NCBI GenBank assembly: GCA_027623325.1
Contig: JAQBXY010000008.1
Span: forward strand, 38,758 to 102,757
Reading direction: 5' to 3'
From: Gemmatimonadota bacterium
GTDB lineage: Bacteria; Gemmatimonadota; Gemmatimonadetes; Longimicrobiales; Gaopeijiaceae
Length of the DNA stretch: 64,000 nucleotides
The position numbers were made by a program, and so were the translations under genes. Numbering within the stretch: position 1 is the stretch's first letter; each line of letters starts with the position of its first letter. The notes beneath the pieces were generated by a model that worked only from the letters and a program-made list of their open reading frames with translations, was not told where the DNA came from and ran no database searches. Positions 8,429-17,358 of this stretch are shown here, piece after piece.

Positions 8429-9592
8429 TCAGCGGAACATCAACCGGATCAAGTTGACATCGACCTGGCCGCCCCGGGCAGACATCGTCGGCCCCCCGAT
8501 CCGCGGCCCTGCGTTTCCTTCCTGGTCGGAGATCGTGGCGGTCTCAGCGCGCCGCCTGCGCGCGCTCAGGAGAGCGTCGATGGCTCCCACTACGGTTACT
8601 GCCGCCCCGACGGCTACGCCTTGCCAGAAGTAGGGTCTCTCCGTCAGCTCGGCTACGATGAGGTCCGATGGGCAGCTCGCGCCGATCGCCACGTCCTGTA
8701 GGCATAGAGTGGTGATCTTCTTGAAGAACAGCCCCGCGGCGAGAGCTCCGCTCGCCGCAGCCAACGTCAGGGTCCCTCTCGCCGGCCGTCCGATGTAGAA
8801 GTGCCCCATGCCCGGTACGATCCCGAGGACCGCCGCGCCGCTGGGACTCGGCGTTGCCACCGAGGCCGCTCCTTCGAGCAATCCGATCCGCTCGGAGACC
8901 ATGGCCACGATCGGGTCGATCGAACTCGGGGCAAGTGTCAAGTATGCCCGATAGTCGTCGAGACTCGCCCGAATGCGGCCCAGATACTCGTACACGAGTG
9001 CGCGGTTGTAGAGTGGGGCACCCCAGTCCGGAGCGGTTTCGATCGCGATCGTGAACGCGGCCGCTGCTTCTTCGAAGGCGCTCGAATCCGCCAGGGTAAG
9101 CCCCGACACGAATGCATCGCGCGCCTCGGTGGGGATTCGGGTCCGGACCAGTTCGAACAACGCGTCGAGGCGGCTTTGGACGTCGAAAATCCCGATGGAC
9201 TCGACTTCCAGATCGAGTGCTCGGCAGAACTCGTCCATGGCGGGCTCGACCTCGCCCAGGTCTTCGAGCACGCGGGCGCTGCGATAGGCCAGGTCGGCGG
9301 AGGTCGGGTCCGACTCCACGGCTCGCCCGAGGAGCACCTGTACCCGCTCGAGATCGCCGAGGATCATGGCCTGGTTGGCTTCGGACGCAAGCTGGCCCGC
9401 CTGGGCCCTCGCGTCGGGGCCGGGCTCGACGGGCCCGATGGGTGCCGGACACTCGTAGGGCCGCGACCCAGGGTACTCTCGTTGGAGCGGAAGCTCCTGC
9501 CCCGCGAGAGGCGATACGGTCCACGCGAGGGCTGAGAGCAACACCCTGCGAAGAAGGCCGGAGCGTCTGTGTTGCACGATCCGAGGGGGCAT
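8429..9592 (-). CDS. Tetratricopeptide-repeat protein with C-terminal membrane domain
   Basis: A 387-aa protein from ATG 9592. It starts with a signal peptide or anchor (LLRRVLLSALAWTVSPLAGQE). Residues about 60-220 hold TPR-like helices (ANQAMILGDLERVQVLLGRAVE, ALVYEYLGRIRASLDDYRAYL). The C-terminal third has LGIVPGMGHFYIGRPARG followed by hydrophobic helices, a pattern resembling DUF5683 membrane proteins and the protein at 43512. It probably acts as a scaffold in the envelope; no enzyme motif is seen. There is no Shine-Dalgarno sequence before the ATG; instead a 12-bp hairpin sits 20-51 nt upstream (9612-9643). The RCC1 gene follows 2 bp downstream. Confidence 0.7.
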   Translation of the reverse strand: MPPRIVQHRRSGLLRRVLLSALAWTVSPLAGQELPLQREYPGSRPYECPAPIGPVEPGPDARAQAGQLASEANQAMILGDLERVQVLLGRAVESDPTSADLAYRSARVLEDLGEVEPAMDEFCRALDLEVESIGIFDVQSRLDALFELVRTRIPTEARDAFVSGLTLADSSAFEEAAAAFTIAIETAPDWGAPLYNRALVYEYLGRIRASLDDYRAYLTLAPSSIDPIVAMVSERIGLLEGAASVATPSPSGAAVLGIVPGMGHFYIGRPARGTLTLAAASGALAAGLFFKKITTLCLQDVAIGASCPSDLIVAELTERPYFWQGVAVGAAVTVVGAIDALLSARRRRAETATISDQEGNAGPRIGGPTMSARGGQVDVNLIRLMFR

Positions 9593-9912
9593 TGTTTCTA
9601 CAGTTAACAAACCGGTCCGCGCATCGTGAAGATGCGAGACCGGGCAAGGCAAAAGCTGTCTTATGAAAGCTTCAGGGCCACGAGTTGGGCTGTCAAGCAA
9701 AGTCTTGGGTCGCTGAAGTGCCAAAAAGCCCAACAAGATAGCGCCTAACGGCCTGCCACGCTGCCGCGCGGCGGGCTCCGGCCGGTTTCTGGGGAACGAT
9801 GGTCGGCCGGAAGCGTAGACTGGCTCAGCGGGGCCCGACGCCAGAGGATGGACGGGACGGGTTCCACGACGATATTGGTCGGCACCCGTGGACCTCCCAG
9901 GGATCGAGAGAC
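9593..9912. other. Structured intergenic region between divergent genes
   Basis: No gene is supported in these 320 bp. The part nearest the minus-strand TPR gene holds a strong hairpin: 9612-9617 pairs with 9638-9643 and 9020-style nesting is not needed because 9620-9625 pairs directly with 9631-9636, giving 12 bp in total with a 5-nt loop. It also holds two interleaved inverted repeats, 9670-9675 with 9713-9718 (6 bp) and 9684-9691 with 9727-9734 (8 bp). A perfect TTGACA is present on the minus strand at 9691-9696, without a well-spaced -10. This could be the leader of the TPR gene or a small RNA. The segment 9740-9912 next to lspA shows nothing recognisable. Confidence 0.45.
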
Positions 9913-10458
9913 GTGCGCCTCAAACACCTGATTTTCGGCCTGACCTTGCCGGCCGTTCTGGCGCTCGACGTCATCACCAAGCGGTGGGCGCTCGAGGCGC
10001 TGGCCGTGCGGAGCAGCGAGATGCTGGGCGGCCTGGTGCCGCTCACGCTCGCCTTCAACAAGGGCGCAGCGTTCGGAATGCGGATCGGCGACGACTCTCG
10101 GTGGTTCTTCGTTCCGGTGACGATCGTCGCTCTGATCCTGCTAAGCGTTCTCTACAAGCAGGCCGAGGGCCGCGACTTCCTTCGCATCGGGTCCATCTCC
10201 CTGGTCGTCTCAGGCGCCCTCGGCAACCTGTACGACCGGGTCCGCTGGGACCGCGGCGTCGTCGACTTTCTCGGGCCGATCGACCTCGGGTTGTGGGATT
10301 TTCCCATCTTCAACGTGGCCGATATGGCGATCACGTGCGGGGCGATTCTGCTCGCGATCTCATTTTGGCTCGAGGAAAGGCAGGAACAGGCGCTAGAAGC
10401 CGCCGCCGAGGCGTCGCCAGACCCGTCGGTTGAGTCTGCGGTCAGCCCTTCGCCCTGA
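9913..10458 (+). CDS. lspA: Lipoprotein signal peptidase (signal peptidase II)
   Basis: A 181-aa inner-membrane aspartic peptidase that removes signal peptides from lipidated prolipoproteins after Lgt. Both catalytic Asp motifs are visible: GALGNLYDRVR and FNVADMAI, as well as the early FNKGAAFG and DVITKRW motifs. Four membrane helices fit the family. I use GTG 9913 because the coding sequence upstream of it lacks family similarity and the first helix begins right after it. A 30-residue polar Ala/Glu tail extends past the last helix. It fits a window that encodes many lipoproteins. It is transcribed alone, convergent with the CorC-type gene. Confidence 0.95.
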   Translation: MRLKHLIFGLTLPAVLALDVITKRWALEALAVRSSEMLGGLVPLTLAFNKGAAFGMRIGDDSRWFFVPVTIVALILLSVLYKQAEGRDFLRIGSISLVVSGALGNLYDRVRWDRGVVDFLGPIDLGLWDFPIFNVADMAITCGAILLAISFWLEERQEQALEAAAEASPDPSVESAVSPSP

Positions 10459-10479
10459 CCGTTTGCCCGGGGGCCCCGA

Positions 10480-11706
10480 CTACTTGAGTCCGATAAACAG
10501 CAGGTAGTCGATTCGTCGACCGGTCATTTGAGTCACGCGCAGGTGGCCGGGCCCTACGGCGACCTCGTCCCCTACGACGGGAATCCGGTTCAGTCGCCCG
10601 AACACGAATCCGCCCAGAGTGTCGAAGCCTTCCTCTTCATCCTCGGTCGGGATGAAGCCGAGCTTCTGCGAGGCCTCGCGCAGTGACGTCCCGCCCCAGA
10701 CCCGGACCCCGGCGGGGAGCGTCTCGAACGAGACGGGTTCGTCACCCTCATGTTCGTCCTGGATCTCGCCGATGATCTCCTCGATGAGATCCTCGAGGGT
10801 GACCAAGCCAGCGGTTCCGCCGAATTCGTCGATGACGATCGCCATCTTGGTGAGCTGAGAGCGCATCTCCGGAATCAGATCTTCGATCCGCTTGGAAGAG
10901 GGCGCGAAAGGCACGGGTCGGAGCACTGCGGCCAAATCGTCAATGCCGTCACGGTGCGCTCGCCAGATATCGCGTCCGAGCACCACCCCGGTGATGGTAT
11001 CCAGATTGTCGCGATAGACCGGGAGTCGAAGATGGCCGGTATCGAGCATGATGGTTTGGGCCTCGGCGATCGACGCGGTCGACGGAATGCCCACCATGTC
11101 CGTGCGGGGAGTCATGACCTCGCCCACCGTGATCTCGTCCAGCCGAATGACCGCGCTCATCACGGAGAACTCTGAGTCGTCGAGCGTTCCCTCGCGGCGC
11201 CCGATTTCGGCCAAGACCTCGAGTTCTGCACGACTCACCGTCGGCGGAGCCTCGGACGGCGTGATCAGCCCCGAAACCCAACTCAACGGAATAAGCAGGG
11301 GCTTCATTGCGGTAATCATCGCGCTCAAGACGTAGGCGGCCGGCTTGGCAAGATGCTTCCAGTAGGTCGCCCCGATCGTCTTGGGGACGATTTCCGAGAA
11401 GAGAAGCACCGTCAAGGTCATGGCCGCCGAGAACGCGGCTACCCAGGGATCCCCGAAGACCTTCGCAGCGGCCGCTCCACCGAGGGTCGCCCCCATCGTA
11501 TTCGCGATCGTGTTCAATGTCAGGATCGCCGCGATCGGATCCTCGACGTTCTTCTGGGCGTGTTCGAGCCACGCCCCCGCCCACTCCCCTCGATTCTTGA
11601 GGAGGGCGATGTGGGAGTGGGTGACGGAGAGGAAGACCGCTTCGAGAATCGAGCACAGAAACGACGTCGCGAGTGTGATCGCGAGAATGAACAGCAGAGT
11701 GGTCAT
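10480..11706 (-). CDS. CNNM/CorC/HlyC-family membrane protein with CBS domains
   Basis: A 408-aa protein. It has an N-terminal DUF21 (CNNM) membrane region of about four helices (residues 1-150) with the typical EAVFLSVTHSHI and FSEIVPKTIGA motifs. A CBS pair (about 185-300) includes VGEVMTPRTDMVGIP and MAIVIDEFGGTAGLVTLEDL, and a CorC_HlyC C-terminal domain covers about 325-405. The family exports Mg2+ or Co2+ or controls resistance to them; older annotations call it hemolysin, which this sequence gives no reason to adopt. The protein is complete and of normal length. It is monocistronic and convergent with lspA. Confidence 0.9.
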   Translation of the reverse strand: MTTLLFILAITLATSFLCSILEAVFLSVTHSHIALLKNRGEWAGAWLEHAQKNVEDPIAAILTLNTIANTMGATLGGAAAAKVFGDPWVAAFSAAMTLTVLLFSEIVPKTIGATYWKHLAKPAAYVLSAMITAMKPLLIPLSWVSGLITPSEAPPTVSRAELEVLAEIGRREGTLDDSEFSVMSAVIRLDEITVGEVMTPRTDMVGIPSTASIAEAQTIMLDTGHLRLPVYRDNLDTITGVVLGRDIWRAHRDGIDDLAAVLRPVPFAPSSKRIEDLIPEMRSQLTKMAIVIDEFGGTAGLVTLEDLIEEIIGEIQDEHEGDEPVSFETLPAGVRVWGGTSLREASQKLGFIPTEDEEEGFDTLGGFVFGRLNRIPVVGDEVAVGPGHLRVTQMTGRRIDYLLFIGLK

Positions 11707-11776
11707 GGTCCGCTAACGGACAAGTCCTCCTACCGGGGGATCAACGGGTACAGAGCCGGAATCCGATCCTTCGACG

Positions 11777-13801
11777 TCAGGAAATCGGACGGCCCTTGGG
11801 CATCACCTTGACGGACCAGAGACCCGAGTTGAAGTCGCTGAAGAAAAGGTTGCCCTTGTACGGCTGCGGGCCCCACGCCATGGGCGCGTTGGCCGCATAC
11901 CCGTTGGGATCGAAAGCCTTGTATACCGCCACTTCACGTCCCTGCGTCGCGAGGTTGCCCATGAGCTCCCCCGACACGTCGACGGTTCGAACGCCGCCCT
12001 CGTAATACGCGACATAGAGCATGTCGTCCTCGACCCAGAGGTTGTGCGTCCCGAATTCCGCGGCCTGATAGCGGGCCACATCAACGGGGTGCTCGGGGTC
12101 GGTGAAGTCGATGATGTGAATGTAGCCGCGAGTGACGGACGGAGTACCGCCTTGTTCCGGAATACTGCCGAGTCCGGCGCCGCCCCACGCCTCACCCTCG
12201 CGGTTCATGATCTCGTCGCCGAGGAAGAGGTAGAACTTGCCCGTATCTTCCTGATAGTACGGGAACGCGGCGTGCGTAGCGCCGACGGGGTAGGGGACGT
12301 TCGTCACATAGACCGGATTGTCGATCGAGCCACCCCAGCGACCATTTCCGACGTCGACTACGACCACGCCGTTGGCCCACTCGGAGGAATATGCGACGCC
12401 ATCATGCACCCAAACGTCGTGGATTCGGCTGTCCGGGTGGTTGTACTCGCTCACGTAACGGGGATTGGCCAAGTCCGTCACGTCGATGATCACGTATTTG
12501 TCGCCACCCGCGAGCGCGAAGAGGTAGTCGTCGGTGGCGAACATGTTGTGCACGCCGCCCGTAACTCCGTTCGTATCGAACGTCGAGGCGATCACCGGAT
12601 GTGCCGGGTCTGCGAGATCGAGGATCACCGCGCCGTTACGCCGATTGGACGCCCCCTCTCTCGAAATGGCGGCGTACCGTGCGTTCGGCGCGACCTTTAC
12701 GTCATTGACCGTACGCGCATCGACGTGAATCGAATCGGTCTTCACGATCGCCGCCGGGTTCGTGACGTCCCAGAAGTACGCCCACCCGTTGGCGCCCCAC
12801 GTACCGGTGACCGCGTAGTCGCGGCCGTCGTTGCCTTCGTAGATCCAGAGATCGGACGTGTGCACGTCGCTCACCGAACCCTGACCCTGCACCTGAACTT
12901 CCTGGACCGCTTCCCGTGGGGCGACGTCCACCGTCGTGCGCGCCAGTAAATCTCCCGCCGTCGCGATCACCGTGTACAGCCCAGGTACTTCGCCGACGAA
13001 CTTGCCACCGTCGATGAGCCCGGCCGCGCCAGGGGCGTTGATCGAGTCGTCTGGTTGGAAGGCCACGGTCCAGGCGATCGGAGCGTCGGCCACGACACCA
13101 CGCGACCCCGTCAGAACGGCCTGGAAGGTGAGGACGTCACCCTGACGGGCCTGGTCGGCCCCGCCGGTGATCTCGAGTGAAGACGCGGGAAGGGCGGGTA
13201 CGTCGATCGTCGCCGAGCCGCGGACACCATCGAAAGAAGCTGAGATCGTGACCGATCCAGGAGAGCGAGCCGTGACGTTACCCCGTGCGTTGACGGTAGC
13301 CACCGAGGCGTTCGAAGAGGACCAGGAGAAGCTGGGCGAGGCATGCTGGTTGCCGTTCCCGAAGTACGCTTCGGCCCCGTAGCGCACGGACGTTCCGGCG
13401 TACAGTCTGTGGCTACTCAGCGCATCGAGCTCGATCCTCGCGACGGCCGGCCAAGTGACCGTGATCGGTACGGTCAACGTGGCGGGTTGCTGAGTGGCGT
13501 CGGCCGGGAGGACCACCGACGCGATCAGGGTGGCGGTTCCGCCGACGTCCGAGCTGACCCGACCGCCGTCGTAGTTCACACCACGACCGAATACGCGCAC
13601 TTCGGCATCCACTGTGGCACCTGATGCGTCGACGGCCCGGATCACGAGCGCAGCGCTCGACCCGGCCTCGAAGGAAACCTCAGTGGGCTCGGCTACGAGG
13701 CGCGCGACCCTCAGTCCCGCTTGGAGCGAGGCGTCCTGGGCAGCAGCAGGCGGGGCGATGGCCACTACGGCGGCGAGTGCCCACAAGAAGTCGCGTCTCA
13801 T
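11777..13801 (-). CDS. Secreted Ig-like / LVIVD beta-propeller protein (copy 1)
   Basis: A 674-aa exported protein. ATG 13801 is preferred over 13831 because it directly begins the signal peptide (MRRDFLWALAAVVAIAPPAAAQ) and has AGGA nearby. Residues about 20-310 are Ig-like bacterial domains, including a Big_2-type repeat (SWSSSNASVATVNARGNVTA). Residues about 320-674 form an LVIVD-type propeller with repeats such as YVIIDVTDLANPRYVSEYN and VHIIDFTDPEHPVDVARY-like strands. These proteins are usually cell-surface or periplasmic binding proteins without catalytic activity. It is a close paralogue of the protein at 15196-17229, with which it flanks an opposite-strand propeller gene. Confidence 0.8.
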   Translation of the reverse strand: MRRDFLWALAAVVAIAPPAAAQDASLQAGLRVARLVAEPTEVSFEAGSSAALVIRAVDASGATVDAEVRVFGRGVNYDGGRVSSDVGGTATLIASVVLPADATQQPATLTVPITVTWPAVARIELDALSSHRLYAGTSVRYGAEAYFGNGNQHASPSFSWSSSNASVATVNARGNVTARSPGSVTISASFDGVRGSATIDVPALPASSLEITGGADQARQGDVLTFQAVLTGSRGVVADAPIAWTVAFQPDDSINAPGAAGLIDGGKFVGEVPGLYTVIATAGDLLARTTVDVAPREAVQEVQVQGQGSVSDVHTSDLWIYEGNDGRDYAVTGTWGANGWAYFWDVTNPAAIVKTDSIHVDARTVNDVKVAPNARYAAISREGASNRRNGAVILDLADPAHPVIASTFDTNGVTGGVHNMFATDDYLFALAGGDKYVIIDVTDLANPRYVSEYNHPDSRIHDVWVHDGVAYSSEWANGVVVVDVGNGRWGGSIDNPVYVTNVPYPVGATHAAFPYYQEDTGKFYLFLGDEIMNREGEAWGGAGLGSIPEQGGTPSVTRGYIHIIDFTDPEHPVDVARYQAAEFGTHNLWVEDDMLYVAYYEGGVRTVDVSGELMGNLATQGREVAVYKAFDPNGYAANAPMAWGPQPYKGNLFFSDFNSGLWSVKVMPKGRPIS

Positions 13802-13961
13802 CGTCCTGGTTCTCCCTTGATAAGGTCCCATCGGTTCGGCCTATTATTACTTCACGAGCGTGAGAACCTCTCGCGCCCGTGAACCGAAGACCCCAACATT
13901 CGTGCCGAAGTGCCGCAGCAGCAACCGACCCGCCGGAACTCCTCAGATCAGGCAACGACAC

Positions 13962-15185
13962 ATGCACGTCCGCCTCGCGCTATCCATCGTCTCGACTTCC
14001 ATACTCGCCGCCTGTGGTGGCCCGGCTCCAGGATCGGCCCCGTCTCCGACCTCGGCCAGCCCTTCCGCGGCCCGCGCGACCTACTACGTATACGTGGGGG
14101 CCGAGTCGGCCGACCTGATCCACCGAGTGAAGCTGGATGCCTCGGGGGTCTCGATCGATCAGACCACGCCCGTAGGTGAGATGGCCGTCGAGAATGAGGG
14201 CCCGCACGGGCTCAACGTCTCGCCGGATGGAAAGCACCTCTACATGACGACCGCGCATGGTGTGCCGGACGGCAAGCTCTGGAAGTTTGCTGCGGGCCCG
14301 GACACGCTGACGGCCGCCCCGATCCTCCTGGGGAACTTCCCGGCGACGCTCGACCTGACTCCCGACGGACTGTACGCGTTCATCGCGAACTTCAATCTCC
14401 ATGGGGAACACGTCCCGTCCACTGTGTCCGTGGTCTACACTCCGGACATGGTCGAAGTCGATCAGATTCCGACCTGCACGATGCCGCACGGTCTTCGCCT
14501 CTCGCCGGACGGTCTCTACGCGTACTCGATGTGTATGATGGACGATCAACTCGTCGAGATCGATACGCGCACGTTCGAGGTTTCGAGGCGGTTCCGGGTG
14601 TCGACGGGGATGGAGGCCGCACTCACGGGCTATCAAGTCGGCGAAATCGTGACCGGGCCGAGCGGAATGTCGCGACCGGCCGAATCGTCGGGGATGGCGG
14701 GAATGCCTGGAATGGCTGGTATGTCCCATTCCATGGAACCCACCTGTTCACCCACGTGGGTCCAACCGGCGCCGGACAACCAGACGCTTTATGTGGCCTG
14801 CAACAAGTCCGACGAGATCCTGGTCATCGATCGAGCGAGCTGGTCACTCGTTCGCAAGTTTCCGGCCGGCCGCGCGCCCTACAACCTCGGCATCACGCCG
14901 GACGGCGCGCTTCTGGTCTCGTCGTTGAAGGGCGGCGGACAGGTGCAGTTCTTCGATGCCGCTACGGGAGAGAGCCGCGCCGTGGTCGCCTCTACGACGA
15001 CGGTTACCCACGGCGTCGCGATCACACCCGATTCCCGGTACGCCTTCGTGAGCGTGGAAGGGAAGGGAGCCGAGCCTGGCAAGGTCGATGTATACGACCT
15101 ACGGAGCTTCGCGCTCGTAGGATCGGTCGGGGTGGGCCAGCAGGCGGGGGGCATCATCTTCTGGAAGATGGAGCCGTCGAGCTGA
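13962..15185 (+). CDS. YncE-like beta-propeller lipoprotein with Met/His-rich insert
   Basis: A 407-aa lipoprotein; ATG 13962 starts the signal peptide and the lipobox ILAAC places the lipid on Cys18. The rest is a seven-bladed YVTN/YncE-like propeller with repeated HGLNVSPDGKHLYMT, LDLTPDGLYAFIAN and LGITPDGALLVSS motifs. Between two blades (residues about 236-258) is an insert rich in Met, Gly and His (GMAGMPGMAGMSHSM) flanked by Cys, and other blades carry CTMPH and MCMM. Such Met/His/Cys clusters often bind Cu(I), so a periplasmic copper-related role is possible (inference). It lies between two paralogous LVIVD genes on the other strand. Confidence 0.8.
   Translation: MHVRLALSIVSTSILAACGGPAPGSAPSPTSASPSAARATYYVYVGAESADLIHRVKLDASGVSIDQTTPVGEMAVENEGPHGLNVSPDGKHLYMTTAHGVPDGKLWKFAAGPDTLTAAPILLGNFPATLDLTPDGLYAFIANFNLHGEHVPSTVSVVYTPDMVEVDQIPTCTMPHGLRLSPDGLYAYSMCMMDDQLVEIDTRTFEVSRRFRVSTGMEAALTGYQVGEIVTGPSGMSRPAESSGMAGMPGMAGMSHSMEPTCSPTWVQPAPDNQTLYVACNKSDEILVIDRASWSLVRKFPAGRAPYNLGITPDGALLVSSLKGGGQVQFFDAATGESRAVVASTTTVTHGVAITPDSRYAFVSVEGKGAEPGKVDVYDLRSFALVGSVGVGQQAGGIIFWKMEPSS
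14667..14747 (+). repeat. Met-rich low-complexity coding insert
   Basis: This stretch of the propeller gene encodes six Gly-Met or Ser-Met units within about 24 residues, ending in an EPTC motif. The units GGAATG and GGTATG repeat imperfectly. It lies between propeller blades and looks like an exposed loop. Confidence 0.6.
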
Positions 15186-15195
15186 GGACACTCGA

Positions 15196-17229
15196 CTAGG
15201 ACACGGGTCTCCCCTTCGGCTGCAGCTTCGCGGCCCACAGCCCCGAATTGAAGTCACTGAAGAAGACGTGGCCCTTGTAGGGCTGGGGGCCCCAGACGTT
15301 CGGTTGATTCGCCATGTATCCGAGGGGATCGAAGGGCTTGAACACCGCGATTTCCCGGCCCTGGCGAGCGAGATTTCCCTTCAGTTCTCCCGATACGTCG
15401 ACGATGCGCAGCCCACCTTCGTAATAGGCCTGGTAGAGAACGTCGTCTTCGACCCAGAGGTTATGGGTACCGGCTTCGGGCACTTCGTAACGAGCGACGT
15501 CCTGCGGATTGTCGGGATCGGTGAAGTCGATGATGTGCACGTAGCCACTCGAGGGTGACTGCACGCCTCCCTGTCCGGTTGCGGGATCGTACGCGTCGTC
15601 GCTTCCGAAGCCCTCGAATGCGAGGCCCGCCCGCGTAAGGATTTCGTCGCCGAGGAAGAGGTAGAACTTTCCGGTCGATTCCTGGAAGTACGGAAACGCC
15701 GCATGGGTCCGACCTACGGGATAGGGGACGTTGGTTACGAGCACGGGGTTTTCGATGGAGCCGCCCCAGCGCCCGTTTCCTACGTCGACGATCACAACTC
15801 CCTTCTGCCACTCCGACGAATACGCGATGCCGTCGTGAACCCACACATCGTGGATTCTGCTGTCCGGGTGGTTGTACTCGCTCACGAACGTCGGTGCGTA
15901 GGGATCCCGAACATCGATGATGACGTACTTGTCACCGCCCGCGAGCGCGAACAGGTAGTCGTCGGTCGCGAACAGGTTGTGCACGCCGCCGGTGACCCCA
16001 TGGGAGTCGAAGGTGCTCGCGATGGTGGGGTGGGCTGGGTCGGCCATATCGAGAATGACCACCCCGTTATTCCGATTGGATGCTCCTTCCCGCGACAAGG
16101 CCGCGTACCGCGCACCGGGAGCGACCTTTACGTCGTTGACCGTGCGTGCGTCGATCTGGAGCGAATCGGTCTTGAAAATGGTGGTCGGATCTGTGACATC
16201 CCAGAAATACGCCCAGCCCGCGCCACCCCAAGTTCCTGTGATCGCGTAGTCTCGACCATCCACGCCTTCGAAGACCCAGAGGTCCGAGGTGTGCACGTTG
16301 CTCACCGAGCCCTGACCTTGAAGTTCGATCTTCTGAACCGACTCTCTCGGGGAAATGCGGACCGTGCGTCTCTCGATGAGGTGACCGGACATCGCCAGGA
16401 TCGTGTAGCGGCCCGGGACTTCCGCCACGAAGGCGCCCTCGTCCATGATCGCCGGTGCGCCGGGTGCCGCAATCGAGTCGTCCGGGATGAAGATATAAGC
16501 CCAGCTGACCGGCAGGTCGTCGAGCGCAGCGCCCCTCGATCCGATTCCAACGGCGGCGAAACGGAGGACGTCGCCTGTGCGCGCGGTTGCCGCACCGCCG
16601 TCAATGCGGAGGCCCTCAGCCGGGAACGCCTCGACCGTGTACTCACGGGTCGAGGTCGTGCCCTCCACCGAGGCCGTAACCCTGACCGTCCCCTGGGTAT
16701 GGGCGGTGACTGTACCGTAGTCGTCGACGCTCGCAACCGACGGGGCCGAACTCGTCCACAGGACCTCGATCTCGGCGCGTCGGGTGCCATCGGCGTGGAA
16801 GGCATTCGCCCCGTGCGTCAGCGTCGTTCCCACATAGAGTGCGTCGGTCGGTGCCGTCACGGCGACCCGCTCGATCGCGGGCCAGCGAACGGTTACAGGA
16901 ATGCGGACGGAGGCAACCGAGCCCTCCTCACCTGCGGGCAGCACGGCGGTCGCGACGATTTCGAACACACCCGCCTGGAGGCCTTGTACGCGCCCGTCAC
17001 GGACCGTCACCGCGCTGCGAGGAGCGGCCAGCCGAACGGCCATGTCCACGACCGAACCGGACGCGTCTACCACGGTGATCGCCAAGGGCGTCGAGGCCCC
17101 GACTGTGACCTCGACGACAGGTGGGTCAGCGACGATGTGCCGGGCGCCCTGCTGGGCTTCGGCGTCGGAAGCGATCGAGACCGCGAAGAGCGGGCTCAAC
17201 ACCAATAACGCCCCTACGTGTCTATACAT
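15196..17229 (-). CDS. Secreted Ig-like / LVIVD beta-propeller protein (copy 2)
   Basis: A 677-aa exported protein with a signal peptide (LLVLSPLFAVSIASDAEAQ). Its architecture is the same as the protein at 11777-13801: N-terminal Ig-like domains with a Big_2-type block (WTSSAPSVASVDDYGTVTA), then an LVIVD propeller (HDVWVHDGIAYSSEW, VIVDVGNGRWGGSIENPV). The C-terminal halves are nearly identical by eye (for example KFYLFLGDEI and FFSDFNSGLW), while the Ig-like halves have diverged. That points to a duplication followed by faster change in the outer domains. It converges on the Met-rich propeller gene with a 10-bp gap. The ligand is unknown. Confidence 0.8.
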   Translation of the reverse strand: MYRHVGALLVLSPLFAVSIASDAEAQQGARHIVADPPVVEVTVGASTPLAITVVDASGSVVDMAVRLAAPRSAVTVRDGRVQGLQAGVFEIVATAVLPAGEEGSVASVRIPVTVRWPAIERVAVTAPTDALYVGTTLTHGANAFHADGTRRAEIEVLWTSSAPSVASVDDYGTVTAHTQGTVRVTASVEGTTSTREYTVEAFPAEGLRIDGGAATARTGDVLRFAAVGIGSRGAALDDLPVSWAYIFIPDDSIAAPGAPAIMDEGAFVAEVPGRYTILAMSGHLIERRTVRISPRESVQKIELQGQGSVSNVHTSDLWVFEGVDGRDYAITGTWGGAGWAYFWDVTDPTTIFKTDSLQIDARTVNDVKVAPGARYAALSREGASNRNNGVVILDMADPAHPTIASTFDSHGVTGGVHNLFATDDYLFALAGGDKYVIIDVRDPYAPTFVSEYNHPDSRIHDVWVHDGIAYSSEWQKGVVIVDVGNGRWGGSIENPVLVTNVPYPVGRTHAAFPYFQESTGKFYLFLGDEILTRAGLAFEGFGSDDAYDPATGQGGVQSPSSGYVHIIDFTDPDNPQDVARYEVPEAGTHNLWVEDDVLYQAYYEGGLRIVDVSGELKGNLARQGREIAVFKPFDPLGYMANQPNVWGPQPYKGHVFFSDFNSGLWAAKLQPKGRPVS

Positions 17230-17358
17230 TACTACCCCAAGGTCGCGAGAGGCTCAGTACCGACCCCAAGGTCGCCGCGGTTGGGCTACCGCAGCAAGTC
17301 GGCGATCCGGTGCCGTCCTCCCGTCCATCAGCTTCCTGTTGTGGAGGTGTCGAAGGTC

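Noticed and set aside
10480..11706. Naming the CNNM/CorC protein a hemolysin
   Set aside because: The name comes from an old assignment in one species. The domains here are those of divalent-cation handling membrane proteins and nothing suggests toxin activity.
15703..17208. Plus-strand open frame of 501 codons opposite the second LVIVD gene
   Set aside because: It is antisense to a clear propeller gene, has Arg/Asp-rich low-information composition, and no ribosome binding site or motif was found.
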